From Streptomyces specialis (GTDB lineage: Bacteria; Actinomycetota; Actinomycetes; Streptomycetales; Streptomycetaceae), in assembly GCF_001493375.1 (NCBI RefSeq), contig NZ_LN929769.1, forward strand, positions 1 through 64,000: a stretch of DNA of 64,000 nucleotides. The letters are read 5' to 3'. The notes beneath the pieces are model-generated. The model saw only the letters and a list, made by a program, of their open reading frames with translations, searched no databases and was not told the origin of the DNA. Shown here in pieces: positions 35,004 to 43,949 of the stretch (position 1 is its first letter; each line of letters opens with the position of its first letter). The position numbers were made by a program, and so were the translations under genes.

Positions 35004-36616
35004 CTGTTGTTCCACACGTCCTCCCAGTTGGTAAATGCGTCCGCGATGTCTCCGAACCCTGGAAGCTCAGGGTCAATAACGGTTACCACTTCACATGTCG
35101 AGGTCCCACCCGCCCTTGGCCCACGAATTACCCTCCCTACCATCTGGCTGTACAACACCAGAGACGTCGTAGGCCGTGCGATCACGGCAGCACTCGCGGC
35201 TGGCGCATCAAATCCGGTCGTCAGTACGCCGTAGTTCGAGAGCACCATCGGTCGACTGGAGTTCCCCTTGAAGCGGGCGATCACCTTCTCTCTATGCCTC
35301 TTCGAGGACTCCGCAGTCACCTGCTCCGCGTCGATACCGAGCGTGGAAAGTGTCGCCACGAGCAACCGGCTGTGCTCCACAGATCCTGCGAAGAGAAGGA
35401 TCCTCTGGTGTTTCTTCGTGAGCTCAAGAACCGTCTGAACAACTTGCAGGTTCCACTGCACGTTTGTTGCCAGGCGCTCAAGTAGTCCTTCGGGAAAATC
35501 AAACGCATCAGCAAGCGCGTGTCGATCGCTCGTGCTCAGCTCAACACCGGAGTTGGCCGCGACGGTGCGAAAGGTCGGCCGCGCCAGGTAGCCCTCTTCG
35601 ATCAGGGCACTTACCGGGTTGCCATGCCCCTCGATGTCCAGCATGACCTTCTGCCGGGCGAAGAACTCCGACAGCCGCTCGTCCTCGTCGATGTTCGACC
35701 AGGTGCGCCCCGGGGTCGCGGTGAGCCCCAGCAGGCTCGCGTCACGGCGTAGCGTCAGCGCGTCCGTGACCCTGCGGTACGTCGGTGCAACGGCCTGATG
35801 TGCCTCGTCGAAGACAGTCAGCGTGGTCTTCAGAGCCAATTGGTCCAGGAACTCGCGATCCCGCTTGGCTGCTGCCACCGCCTTGTCGAGGCCGAGAACC
35901 ATGATCCCGTCGGTGATTCCGTCCAGGTCCGTCGCAGCGTCTCCCCATACCCGGGCAACATGAACCTCCCTATTACCGAGACTTGCCCACGCTCGTTCGA
36001 ACTCAGAGGCAGCCTGCTCCAGAAGCTCGCTCCCCCGAGCCAGCCAGACCACGAGAGTCGGCTCATGTGACCGCAGATGATCACAAGTCATGCTCATCGC
36101 CGTCCGAGTCTTCCCGACACCCGTCGGAAGATGAAGAACTACTCGGCGCTCATCCGTGTACAGCCGCTCACGGGCTCGCGCGGTTGCACGGCGCTGATGC
36201 GGAAAAAGTCCGTAACGCGGCTCTGCCGCACCGCGGAAGGCCAGCTGAGTCTTCGGCGCCCGCTCAACGATCAGACCAAGGAAGCCCAGAAGTGTCTGCT
36301 TCTGCTCCGCCTTCCACTCACACTTCGCCAGGAAATTCGAAGCACACCCAGAGCGTTTCCAGCCCAGCCTCTCAGCGAGTTCCTCCGTCTTTTCGTTCGG
36401 CAGCAGTGCCAGGAACCCGTCTCGCCGGTCAGCGTCAGCGAGCAGTTCTTCCGCCGACACCGCGGCCGCGGCCACCGCCCGCAGCATGGCTTCGTCGGTG
36501 GCCCCTCCGTTCAGGAGGTCAAGAAGCGAGCGGGTATCCTTCCCGAGGAGGCCTTGCACGTACTCGATAGGCGCTGCATCGAGAACATGTGTGAATGCGA
36601 TGCCGGGCGTGTTCAT
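35000..36616 (-). CDS. Superfamily 2 DEAH-type helicase, first gene of coupled operon
   Basis: The product has about 538 residues from ATG 36616 (agagg upstream); a GTG at 36637 is an alternative. Helicase motifs are the Q-like FPHQRRATARARE, I (LPTGVGKTRTAMS), II (VFDEAHQAVAP), III (GLTATPGR), V (SNYGVLTTGFDAP) and VI (SQMVGRVIRGPRAGG). The N-terminal 150 residues are not recognised. It is the first gene of the helicase, GHKL and PLD operon. The promoter lies in the 412-bp region shared with sspA, which suggests a regulated defence pair. SspFGH units that pair with SspABCD are known from the literature; assignment to one of those names is inference. Confidence 0.85.
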   Translation of the reverse strand: MNTPGIAFTHVLDAAPIEYVQGLLGKDTRSLLDLLNGGATDEAMLRAVAAAAVSAEELLADADRRDGFLALLPNEKTEELAERLGWKRSGCASNFLAKCEWKAEQKQTLLGFLGLIVERAPKTQLAFRGAAEPRYGLFPHQRRATARARERLYTDERRVVLHLPTGVGKTRTAMSMTCDHLRSHEPTLVVWLARGSELLEQAASEFERAWASLGNREVHVARVWGDAATDLDGITDGIMVLGLDKAVAAAKRDREFLDQLALKTTLTVFDEAHQAVAPTYRRVTDALTLRRDASLLGLTATPGRTWSNIDEDERLSEFFARQKVMLDIEGHGNPVSALIEEGYLARPTFRTVAANSGVELSTSDRHALADAFDFPEGLLERLATNVQWNLQVVQTVLELTKKHQRILLFAGSVEHSRLLVATLSTLGIDAEQVTAESSKRHREKVIARFKGNSSRPMVLSNYGVLTTGFDAPAASAAVIARPTTSLVLYSQMVGRVIRGPRAGGTSTCEVVTVIDPELPGFGDIADAFTNWEDVWNNR

Positions 36617-37028
36617 CCGGCCTCTGCTCTCCGACACCTCAAGCGAGACGCCCCCACGCCTCGCACGGCCTCACCGCGCACCTTCAGAGCCCCTCGCTGT
36701 ACGGCGTTCCCTCGCTGTCGTCACTGCCGCGACCCGGGCCACGACGTGCGCTCAACAGTAGACCTGATCGCTGACAACCGGGGCCCGGTTGGAAGAAACG
36801 GGCCCTTCCACACGCACCCGCTGAGCACCCCGTGTAGGTAGGCGGGTGCACTCCTCATGGGACTGCTCACTGGCACAGGGAAGTGCACTTCCTGCGGTGC
36901 GCCGGTCCCACCCGCCACCAACGTTCGTTAGGATCTCAGTCGTCTCCTGGCGGAGCATGAGCTACCGGCCGAGAGCAGCCACCAGCGAAGGCATAGGGAA
37001 CGGAACCATAGTCAGCGAGGGGCATTCC
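36617..37028. promoter_or_regulatory. Divergent promoter region between the helicase operon and sspA, with a 14-bp palindrome
   Basis: The 412-bp space has no convincing gene. The sequence ggaagtgcacttcc (36879-36892) is a perfect 14-bp palindrome, a good operator candidate for one regulator acting on both operons. taggat at 36929 resembles a -10 box reading towards sspA. No regulator gene is adjacent; the DGQHR protein or the XRE gene in the island are possible candidates by inference. Confidence 0.5.
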
Positions 37029-38204
37029 GTGGCAGCAGAGACGTATGGTGCACAGCCCGTCTACCTCGACTACAACGCAACCGCGCCCATGCGCCCGGAG
37101 GCGCTCAAGGCCACGTATGACGCGCTCTGCGCCGTGGGCAACGCCTCAAGCATCCACCACCACGGCCGCGACGCCGCGAGCAGGGTCGACCAAGCACGTC
37201 GGCAGCTCGCTGATCTACTGAGCTGCTCCCCCGGCGAACTCATCTTCACCTCTGGTGCGACCGAGGCCAACAACCTTGCCTTGCAGGCTGCTTACGCACA
37301 TCGGGGATTGATCATCGTCTCCGCCGTTGAGCACCCGGCGGTCCTGGAAACCGCCCGGGCACTCACAGACAACACTTCGGGCGCCCTCGTCATCCTGCCT
37401 GTTGCCAGTGGGGGGCAGATCGACCCGGATACGTTCAGAGCTGCTGTTCAGCAGCATGGCACGGCCCTCGTCTCCATCATGCTGGCGAACAACGAGACCG
37501 GGGTGATCACCGACCTCGCGCCCCTGGCTGAGGCCGCGCACGCGGCTGGCGCACTGGTCCACACAGATGCGACGCAGTATGTCGGTCGGCTTCCTCTCGA
37601 CCTGAGTGATCTTGATGTCGACATGCTGTCTCTGTCCGCTCACAAGTTTGGCGGGCCGCAGGGTGTTGGCGCACTGTTCATCCGACGCGGCACCCCGCTG
37701 CCTCAGCACCCGCTGGTCTTCGGTGGAGGCCACGAGCGTGGCTGGCGTGCAGGCACCCTCAACGTTCCCGGCATCGTCGGCCTGGGCGCTGCTGCCGAGG
37801 CCGTGCGCCGGCAGCTCGGTGACGAAATTCCACGCATCACCAAGCTGCGCGACCTGCTGGAGGGCGAGCTCCTCGCGCGGCTCCCTGGAAGCCATGTCAA
37901 CGGTGCGCATACCCTGCGGCTGCCCGGCGTCACGAGTATCACCTTCCCCGGCACTCCCGCCGACGCGCTCCTCGCCTCAATGCCTGACGTCGCCGCGTCC
38001 GATGGCAGCGCTTGCTCCGCAGGGGCGCCAAGTCCGAGCCATGTCCTGCTCGCCATGGGGCTCAGCAGGGAAGCAGCCGACTCCACCCTTCGCTTCTCGC
38101 TGGGCTACGCCACCACGGAGCAGGAGGTTCGCCGCGCCATCGACACCACCGAACGAGCTGTCACCCACGTGCAGACAGTCATGGACGCCAGCACCGGCCC
38201 TTGA
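37029..38204 (+). CDS. sspA: Cysteine desulfurase SspA/DndA type (PLP)
   Basis: The 391-residue protein is a class V aminotransferase. Marks are VYLDYNATAPMRPEAL at the N-terminus, the cofactor-binding SGATEANNLALQ, LSLSAHKFGGPQGVG with the PLP lysine, and the catalytic loop GSACSAG whose Cys takes the persulfide. It supplies sulfur for DNA phosphorothioation. I chose the GTG at 37029 (gagggg upstream, then LDYNATAP as usual); an ATG at 36957 has its GGAG only 1 bp away. It begins the ssp operon, with 53 bp to the DUF4007 gene. Symbol use rests on the cassette context, as the enzyme alone cannot be told from IscS, NifS or DndA. Confidence 0.85.
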   Translation: MAAETYGAQPVYLDYNATAPMRPEALKATYDALCAVGNASSIHHHGRDAASRVDQARRQLADLLSCSPGELIFTSGATEANNLALQAAYAHRGLIIVSAVEHPAVLETARALTDNTSGALVILPVASGGQIDPDTFRAAVQQHGTALVSIMLANNETGVITDLAPLAEAAHAAGALVHTDATQYVGRLPLDLSDLDVDMLSLSAHKFGGPQGVGALFIRRGTPLPQHPLVFGGGHERGWRAGTLNVPGIVGLGAAAEAVRRQLGDEIPRITKLRDLLEGELLARLPGSHVNGAHTLRLPGVTSITFPGTPADALLASMPDVAASDGSACSAGAPSPSHVLLAMGLSREAADSTLRFSLGYATTEQEVRRAIDTTERAVTHVQTVMDASTGP

Positions 38205-38257
38205 CCGGCACCCCAAGACTCCGCACGCATACCTTGAACTGAAGGGTTCGACCCACA

Positions 38258-39364
38258 ATGCCAGAAGGCCGTCTCTCCGACGTCGTCGGACTGAAATTCA
38301 ACAGGCACGAAAGTTTCCCCCCGCGCTTCGGTTGGCTGCACAAGGCATACCTGCAGGTCAAGAAGGACGAGATGCTCTTCCATGCCCCGGACGCGCTCGT
38401 GCGCCTGGGCGTGGGTAAGAACATGGTCTACTCCATGCGCTACTGGTCGCAGGCTTTCAAACTCACCCACGAGTACCGCAGCGCCGAAGCACAGGCGCGA
38501 GCACTCGCAGCCGCCCCGACGTGGCGCGCCCGGTGGCTTCTGGACGAGGACGGCGCCGACCCCTACCTCGAGGACACCGGGAGTCTGTGGTTGCTGCACT
38601 GGTGGCTGGTCTCCGGCAGCAAGGAAGACAAGTGCCTCGCCCCGAGCTGGTATGCGATGTTCCACCTCTCACCGCTCGCCCGCGTTACGGTCGAGGAGAT
38701 GTCCGCTCTCATCACGCGTGAGGTGCACAACAGCTTCAAGCGCGAGGTATGGCCAGCGGCGGAGTCGATCACTCGTGACGTCGAGTGCTTCATCAAGATG
38801 TATGCACCGGATGCCGATGCGAACCCGCTTTCCCCGGGCAGCTTCGAGGATTCGCTCCTCTGCCCCTTCCGTGAACTCGGCCTCCTGGAGTTCCAGAGTG
38901 GCCGCGGTAAGGAGCGCACGTACCGTTTCACCAGCGGCATCCGCCCCAGCCTTCCACCCCGTGTGCTCGTCCACACCTGCCTTGACTATGCGGCCCGCTT
39001 CTCCCGTAAGCCGGACTCCATTTCACTGGCCCGCCTCGCCAGCGAGCCCGGCGCCCCCGGCCGTGCCTTCCGTATGCGCGAGCCGGAGCTTGCCAGGTCG
39101 ATCGAAGCCTTCGTCGACAGCCACCCGCAGCTGGAGATCGTGGAGTCGCTCGGTCAGCGCAGCCTGCGCTTCGCCGACAACCCGGAGACGCTCGCCTGGA
39201 ACATCCTCGACGAGCAGTACGGGCGTGTACGCGACCACGACAACTTCCCGACTCCCGAGGAGTGGGCGCGGCAGAACCCCGGTTTGAAGAAGACCACGGA
39301 CGACACTGAGGCCGCACAGGGGCAACTTCCCCAGCAGGCCGACATGCTCGAGGAGCTCTCGTGA
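38258..39364 (+). CDS. sspB: DUF4007 protein SspB, phosphorothioation nickase component
   Basis: The product has 368 residues. The N-terminal FNRHESFPPRFGWLHKAYLQ is the hallmark of DUF4007. Further on, LGVGKNMVYSMRYWSQAFKL and LWLLHWWLVS are typical of the family. In the described Ssp system SspB is a DNA-nicking protein that works with the ATPase and sulfurtransferase on one strand. The gene lies second in the operon and overlaps the next start (GTGA). The C-terminal 40 residues are polar and appear to be linker. Confidence 0.87.
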   Translation: MPEGRLSDVVGLKFNRHESFPPRFGWLHKAYLQVKKDEMLFHAPDALVRLGVGKNMVYSMRYWSQAFKLTHEYRSAEAQARALAAAPTWRARWLLDEDGADPYLEDTGSLWLLHWWLVSGSKEDKCLAPSWYAMFHLSPLARVTVEEMSALITREVHNSFKREVWPAAESITRDVECFIKMYAPDADANPLSPGSFEDSLLCPFRELGLLEFQSGRGKERTYRFTSGIRPSLPPRVLVHTCLDYAARFSRKPDSISLARLASEPGAPGRAFRMREPELARSIEAFVDSHPQLEIVESLGQRSLRFADNPETLAWNILDEQYGRVRDHDNFPTPEEWARQNPGLKKTTDDTEAAQGQLPQQADMLEELS

Positions 39365-42300
39365 CCACGGCCGCCAAGCCCTCTCTCCGTACCAAGTCAG
39401 AAGACTCTGGTATCCAGATCCCAACCGGGATCGACTTCGTTGGTACGGAGTTCCGCTCCACCAATCTAGAGCGCGACGTACGAGAGCCGGACCTCCACTC
39501 CCCGTACGTCGGCGTGCGCGCCCTCGACGTCCTGGACCGGGTGGGCAACGCCCTCCGTGACCTCAAGCGAACCCGCGCTTGGTCCTTCACAGGCCCGTAC
39601 GGCTCCGGCAAGTCCACCCTCGCCAACCTGATCGACGCTCTCCTCGGCCACGACGTCGAGCGCAGGACGACCGCGTACGAGGCGGTGGCCGCCACCAACA
39701 GCGAGCTGGCGCAGGAGATCTCCGAGAACCGCGAGGCGCTCGCCGCTGAGGGGTTTCTGAGTGCTGTCACCACCGCGCGCAGAGAGCCGCTGGCAGCTAC
39801 CATCCACCGAGCCTTGGGGACGGCGGTGGAGCGCAGGTGGCCGAAGCATGTCCCCAAGGACGTCTCCACTGTCTTGGCTGCCTGCGCCGAGAAAGACGTG
39901 CCGACGACCGACAGCTTGCTAGACGCGGTCACCACGCTGTGCGGCAAGGCACCGCTCCTGCTGGTCATCGATGAGTTCGGCAAGACCCTGGAGCATCTGG
40001 CTTCCATCAGCGAGGGCAGCAACGCCGAGAGCGACGTCTTCCTGCTACAGCTGCTCGCGGAGAAGGGGGCCGGGGCCAACGGTCTGCCGCTGTTCATGTT
40101 CACACTGCAGCACCTGGCCTTCACGGACTACGCCTCGCGGTCCAGCGCTGTGCAGACCCAGGAGTGGGCCAAGATCCAGGGGCGCTTCGAAGACATCACC
40201 TTCGCCCCCAACCTCGGTGACGCGGTCTACCTTCTGCAGCGGAAGCTGTCTCACTCCGGGGTACCGGAACAGGGACGCAAGCTGATCGAAGCACAGGCCC
40301 AGGCCGCATACCGCATCTGGCGCGAGCAGTCGTTGCACTCGGTCGTCGACATCTCTGCGGAGTCGTTCGCCCATCTGTATCCGCTGCACCCGCTCACCGC
40401 CGTCGCAGGGCCACTCATGGCTTCGCAGATCGGTCAGAACGACCGGAGCCTCAGCGGATTCCTCGTCAACGACGAGCCGTACACCGTGCGACGCAGCCTC
40501 GACACCTTCGCAGCTGGGACACCGGAGCGTGCCTCGACCATCCGGATCCCGCAGCTGTACGACTTCTTCTTCTCCGCGGGGCGCACCACAATCCTCGCCT
40601 CCTCGAAGGCAAGCCGGTGGCTGGAGATCGACGCCCGTCTTGAAGAAGCTCACGGGCTCCCTGAAGAGGACCAGGAGCTGCTCAAGGCCATCGGCGTCCT
40701 CAACCTCATCGACGCCGACGGACTGCTCCGTGCTACGCCGGCGATGATCCAGTTTGCACTGAACGACCCGATCGACGCCACCGACACCAAGCGGTTTGAC
40801 CAGCTGAAGAAGCGGTTGGACAAGCTGGTGAACGATGGGCTCGTCGTACACCGCTCGTACAGCGATGAGTATCGGATCTGGCAGGGCACCGACGTCGATA
40901 TCGACGCCCGAGTGCACGAGATCGCCACACAGCTACAGCCTGACGACGTAATCCGCTACTTGAACAAGCACCTCGGGTCGAGTGTCCTTCCGAACGCTGT
41001 CGCCGCGGGCGCGCACAGCCAGCTCACCGGCATGCAGCGGCACTTCGTGACAGCCGTCAGCCACAGGACCGAGAAGCTACAGGGACCGAAAGTCGTGCAG
41101 GACGCGGCCGACGGAATGCTCGTCTTCCATCTCGGCGATCTGCAGGCCAAGCCGCGGGTCGCGTCTCCCCTGCCAGTCGTCATTGGCGTGACCAAGGACC
41201 CTCAATCATTGCTGGATGCCGGCATCACCCTTGTGGCACTCCAGGACCTCATGGGTGACGAGGAACTAGACCATGTCGCCCGGAGAGAGATCAATGAGCG
41301 AGCCGGGGAGTTCTCGCAGCGCATTACGACCATGCTCGCCGAGGCATTCCGTCCGGGGAGCGACGAGTCGAGCTGGTACCTGTGGGAGAGCGGTGAGGAC
41401 ACCGACGGTGAACCCGCCAGGGAACTCAGAGCCCGCAGCTACGCGGGGCTCGTGTCCGAAGCGTGCAACGCGGTGTACCACCAGACTCCACAGGTACGGA
41501 ACGAGATGGTGGGGCGTCACCAGCTCACCAGCAACGCCGCTCGCACGCGCCGCGAAGTCATCACAGCGATGATCGAGAAGACCGGACTGCCACGGCTCGG
41601 CTGGCCCGAGGACAAGTTCCCCGCGGAACGTGCGCTATACGACGGCGTCATCGAGCACCTCGGGCTGCACCGTGCCGCTGGAGAGGTCGGCGGTGGTGGA
41701 AGTTCCGACGGGAGTTTCCACACCCACGGAATGTCCCGCCCCAGCGCTGACGTGAACGAGAGCGTCATGCCTGCCTGGGAAGCACTCGAGGAGGCGCTGA
41801 GCGAGGCCACGGAGCCGACCAGCATCGTAGAGATCTACGAGCGGCTCATGGCCCCTCCGTATGGCGTGAAGGCAGGTGTCGTCCCGATCCTGGTGGTCGC
41901 CGGACTCGTTCTGCGCGGCAACGACGTCGCACTCTTCGAGGAGGGCAACTACTGCCCCCGCCTCACCGCTGCGATCGTGGAACGGCTCAATGTCCCTTAC
42001 CCGGAGCGCTTCACCGTAAAAGCGACTCCTGTCGACCGGGGGCAGCGCCGTCTCATCCTCGACAGCCTGGTGAAAACACTCGGTGTCGACATTCCCCGCA
42101 GCCGCGCGAACCGGAATCCGGTGCTGCTTGCGGTCACCCGCGGGATGCTGGAGCGGATGATGGTCCTGGACCAGCACTCGCGGAAGACCCGGCGGCTCAG
42201 TGATGACACCCTTGTGGTCCGCGATGTGCTGTTCAAGGCCACTGACCCGGACAAACTGGTCTTCGAAGAGCTTCCCGAAGCACTCGGTTTTGAGAAGATT

Positions 42301-43002
42301 ACTCCGGGCTCTCGGAAGGCCCCCGAGGCGGCGGATGCATACGTCGTACGCCTCACCGCCGCGCTCAACGAGCTCACTGGCGCAAGCGCGTACCTGCGCC
42401 GATACGTGGTCGAGACATTGGCGAAAGAGTTCCGGATCCCCGCATCCAACTCAGGTGAGCTGCGCGCCGGTCTGGCCGAACGCATGCGCGGCTTCGCCGA
42501 CGCTTCTCTCGAGGTCAGCCTCCAAGGCTTCGTGGCCCGGGTGATCAACGAGATGCTTCCGGACGATGACTGGCTCAGTACGCTCGTCGTCCAGCTCACC
42601 AACCAGGCCCTCGGGGACTGGACCGACCGTGACGTAGATGTCTTCCCTCGTATCGTGCGGGACAGGGCGCGCGCACTGGATCGCGTGAGCCACCTGTACA
42701 ACGCTGTTGAGGAGGCGCCGGCCGACGCCGGTGAGACTCTGGAGAAGGTCCGCAGTCGCGAGAAGCCCAAGCACCGCCAGATCGATACTCACCTACTGAC
42801 CCTCACCAGTCCCCAGGGGACGGAGGAGCGCACGCTCATCCACGTCCCGAAGAAGTCACGGAATGCCGCGGACAAGCTCGTTGTCAGTGTCATCAAGCAA
42901 GCTGAGGAAGCACTGGGCCCCGACGGCGCGCGCATCCTGCTCGCCGCCCTGGCCGAGCGCCTGTCCAACTATGACGACGCCTCGTCCGAGAGGAAGGAGT
43001 AG
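39361..43002 (+). CDS. sspC: Large P-loop ATPase SspC
   Basis: The 1213-residue protein starts at GTG 39361, overlapping the sspB stop. The Walker A motif is TGPYGSGKSTLANLIDALLG at residue about 78, and LLLVIDEFGKTLEHL near residue 200 is a Walker B-type motif. The remainder has no recognised domain, but shows DUF-like regions with winged-helix-type stretches near the C-terminus. Position, length and ATPase type fit SspC, which couples ATP hydrolysis to the sulfur-insertion reaction by SspB and SspD. Only one P-loop is visible; no coiled-coil SMC region is seen, unlike DndD. The gap to the next gene is 2 bp. Confidence 0.8.
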   Translation: MTTAAKPSLRTKSEDSGIQIPTGIDFVGTEFRSTNLERDVREPDLHSPYVGVRALDVLDRVGNALRDLKRTRAWSFTGPYGSGKSTLANLIDALLGHDVERRTTAYEAVAATNSELAQEISENREALAAEGFLSAVTTARREPLAATIHRALGTAVERRWPKHVPKDVSTVLAACAEKDVPTTDSLLDAVTTLCGKAPLLLVIDEFGKTLEHLASISEGSNAESDVFLLQLLAEKGAGANGLPLFMFTLQHLAFTDYASRSSAVQTQEWAKIQGRFEDITFAPNLGDAVYLLQRKLSHSGVPEQGRKLIEAQAQAAYRIWREQSLHSVVDISAESFAHLYPLHPLTAVAGPLMASQIGQNDRSLSGFLVNDEPYTVRRSLDTFAAGTPERASTIRIPQLYDFFFSAGRTTILASSKASRWLEIDARLEEAHGLPEEDQELLKAIGVLNLIDADGLLRATPAMIQFALNDPIDATDTKRFDQLKKRLDKLVNDGLVVHRSYSDEYRIWQGTDVDIDARVHEIATQLQPDDVIRYLNKHLGSSVLPNAVAAGAHSQLTGMQRHFVTAVSHRTEKLQGPKVVQDAADGMLVFHLGDLQAKPRVASPLPVVIGVTKDPQSLLDAGITLVALQDLMGDEELDHVARREINERAGEFSQRITTMLAEAFRPGSDESSWYLWESGEDTDGEPARELRARSYAGLVSEACNAVYHQTPQVRNEMVGRHQLTSNAARTRREVITAMIEKTGLPRLGWPEDKFPAERALYDGVIEHLGLHRAAGEVGGGGSSDGSFHTHGMSRPSADVNESVMPAWEALEEALSEATEPTSIVEIYERLMAPPYGVKAGVVPILVVAGLVLRGNDVALFEEGNYCPRLTAAIVERLNVPYPERFTVKATPVDRGQRRLILDSLVKTLGVDIPRSRANRNPVLLAVTRGMLERMMVLDQHSRKTRRLSDDTLVVRDVLFKATDPDKLVFEELPEALGFEKITPGSRKAPEAADAYVVRLTAALNELTGASAYLRRYVVETLAKEFRIPASNSGELRAGLAERMRGFADASLEVSLQGFVARVINEMLPDDDWLSTLVVQLTNQALGDWTDRDVDVFPRIVRDRARALDRVSHLYNAVEEAPADAGETLEKVRSREKPKHRQIDTHLLTLTSPQGTEERTLIHVPKKSRNAADKLVVSVIKQAEEALGPDGARILLAALAERLSNYDDASSERKE

Positions 43003-43004
43003 CC

Positions 43005-43841
43005 GTGACTGACGCCGACGGCTCCAGCAGCAAGAAGCGCCACGTACTCGGGATCTCGGGGGGCAAGGACTCCTCCGCCCTCGCGATCTACATGCGAGAC
43101 CGTGTGCCGGACATGGAGTACTTCTTCTGCGACACCGGCGCCGAGCTGCCCGAGACCTACGAATACCTCAACCGCCTTGAAGGCGCCCTTGGCAAGCCCA
43201 TCCAGCGGCTCAACTCCTCCCGGGACTTCGACCACTGGCTAGAGGTCTACCAGGGGACCCTGCCCAGCCCTCAGATGCGCTGGTGCACGAAGAACCTGAA
43301 GATCAAGCCCCTTGAGGAGTGGATCGGCGAGGACGAGGCCGTCTCTTACGTCGCCATCCGCGCCGACGAGAACCGCCTCGGGTACGTCAGCACCAAGCCG
43401 AACATCACCGCGGTCTTCCCCTTCCGAGAGGACGGGATCGACCGGGCCGGCGTCGACCGCATCCTCGACGAGGCTGGCATCGGTCTGCCCGCCTACTACG
43501 AGTGGCGCACCCGCTCCGGCTGCTACTTCTGCTTCTTCCAGCGCAAGCACGAGTGGGTCGGCCTCAAGGAACGCCACCCGGAGCTCTTCGAGAAGGCCAT
43601 AGCCTACGAGGAGAAGGTCAACTACCAGCGCACAGCCATGCAGGACCGCCAGTACACCTGGTCTCAGGGCGAGTCGCTACACGAGCTGATCGAGCGTCGT
43701 GAGGAGATTGAGGCGAAGCACCGGGCCGCACTCGAGCGAGCCGCGAAGCGCAAGAAGCCAAACCGGCCGTTGCTGGAGATCCTCTCGGACGCGCTGGACG
43801 AGGACGACGACTCGGCTGCCTGCGCTGTCTGCCATCTCTGA
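43005..43841 (+). CDS. sspD: ATP pyrophosphatase/PAPS-reductase-type SspD
   Basis: The 278-residue protein carries the PP-loop ISGGKDSSALAIYM at residue about 17, FCDTGAELPETYEYL, and MRWCTKNLKIKPLEEW. A Cys pair SGCYFCF plus RWC fits an iron-sulfur or sulfur-relay site. The C-terminus ends CAVCHL. PP-loop proteins activate substrate with ATP and release pyrophosphate, as DndC does. It is the last gene of the sspABCD order and is followed by a perfect 19-bp terminator. GTG start 43005. Confidence 0.88.
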   Translation: MTDADGSSSKKRHVLGISGGKDSSALAIYMRDRVPDMEYFFCDTGAELPETYEYLNRLEGALGKPIQRLNSSRDFDHWLEVYQGTLPSPQMRWCTKNLKIKPLEEWIGEDEAVSYVAIRADENRLGYVSTKPNITAVFPFREDGIDRAGVDRILDEAGIGLPAYYEWRTRSGCYFCFFQRKHEWVGLKERHPELFEKAIAYEEKVNYQRTAMQDRQYTWSQGESLHELIERREEIEAKHRAALERAAKRKKPNRPLLEILSDALDEDDDSAACAVCHL

Positions 43842-43855
43842 CACGGCCACCTCGT

Positions 43856-43900
43856 AACGCATGGGTAACCGCCGGTATCGGCGGTTACCCATGCGTTTTC
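43856..43900 (+). terminator. Rho-independent terminator after sspD, 19-bp stem
   Basis: aacgcatgggtaaccgccg (43856-43874) pairs perfectly with its complement (43879-43897) around gtat, with a T-tract (ttttc) directly after. It is one of the strongest intrinsic terminators in the window and defines the end of the ssp operon. Confidence 0.95.
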
Positions 43901-43949
43901 CACTCCTGTCCGTCTTCATAGGCCACCAGAGCTCTGCGCAGGGCATTAC

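Noticed and set aside
28385..43841. Assignment of the locus to a classical Dnd (DndABCDE/FGH) system
   Set aside because: The second gene is DUF4007 and not DndB, the ATPase lacks the SMC-like coiled coil of DndD, and no DndE is seen. The DndB-like protein lies in another operon. Ssp fits better.
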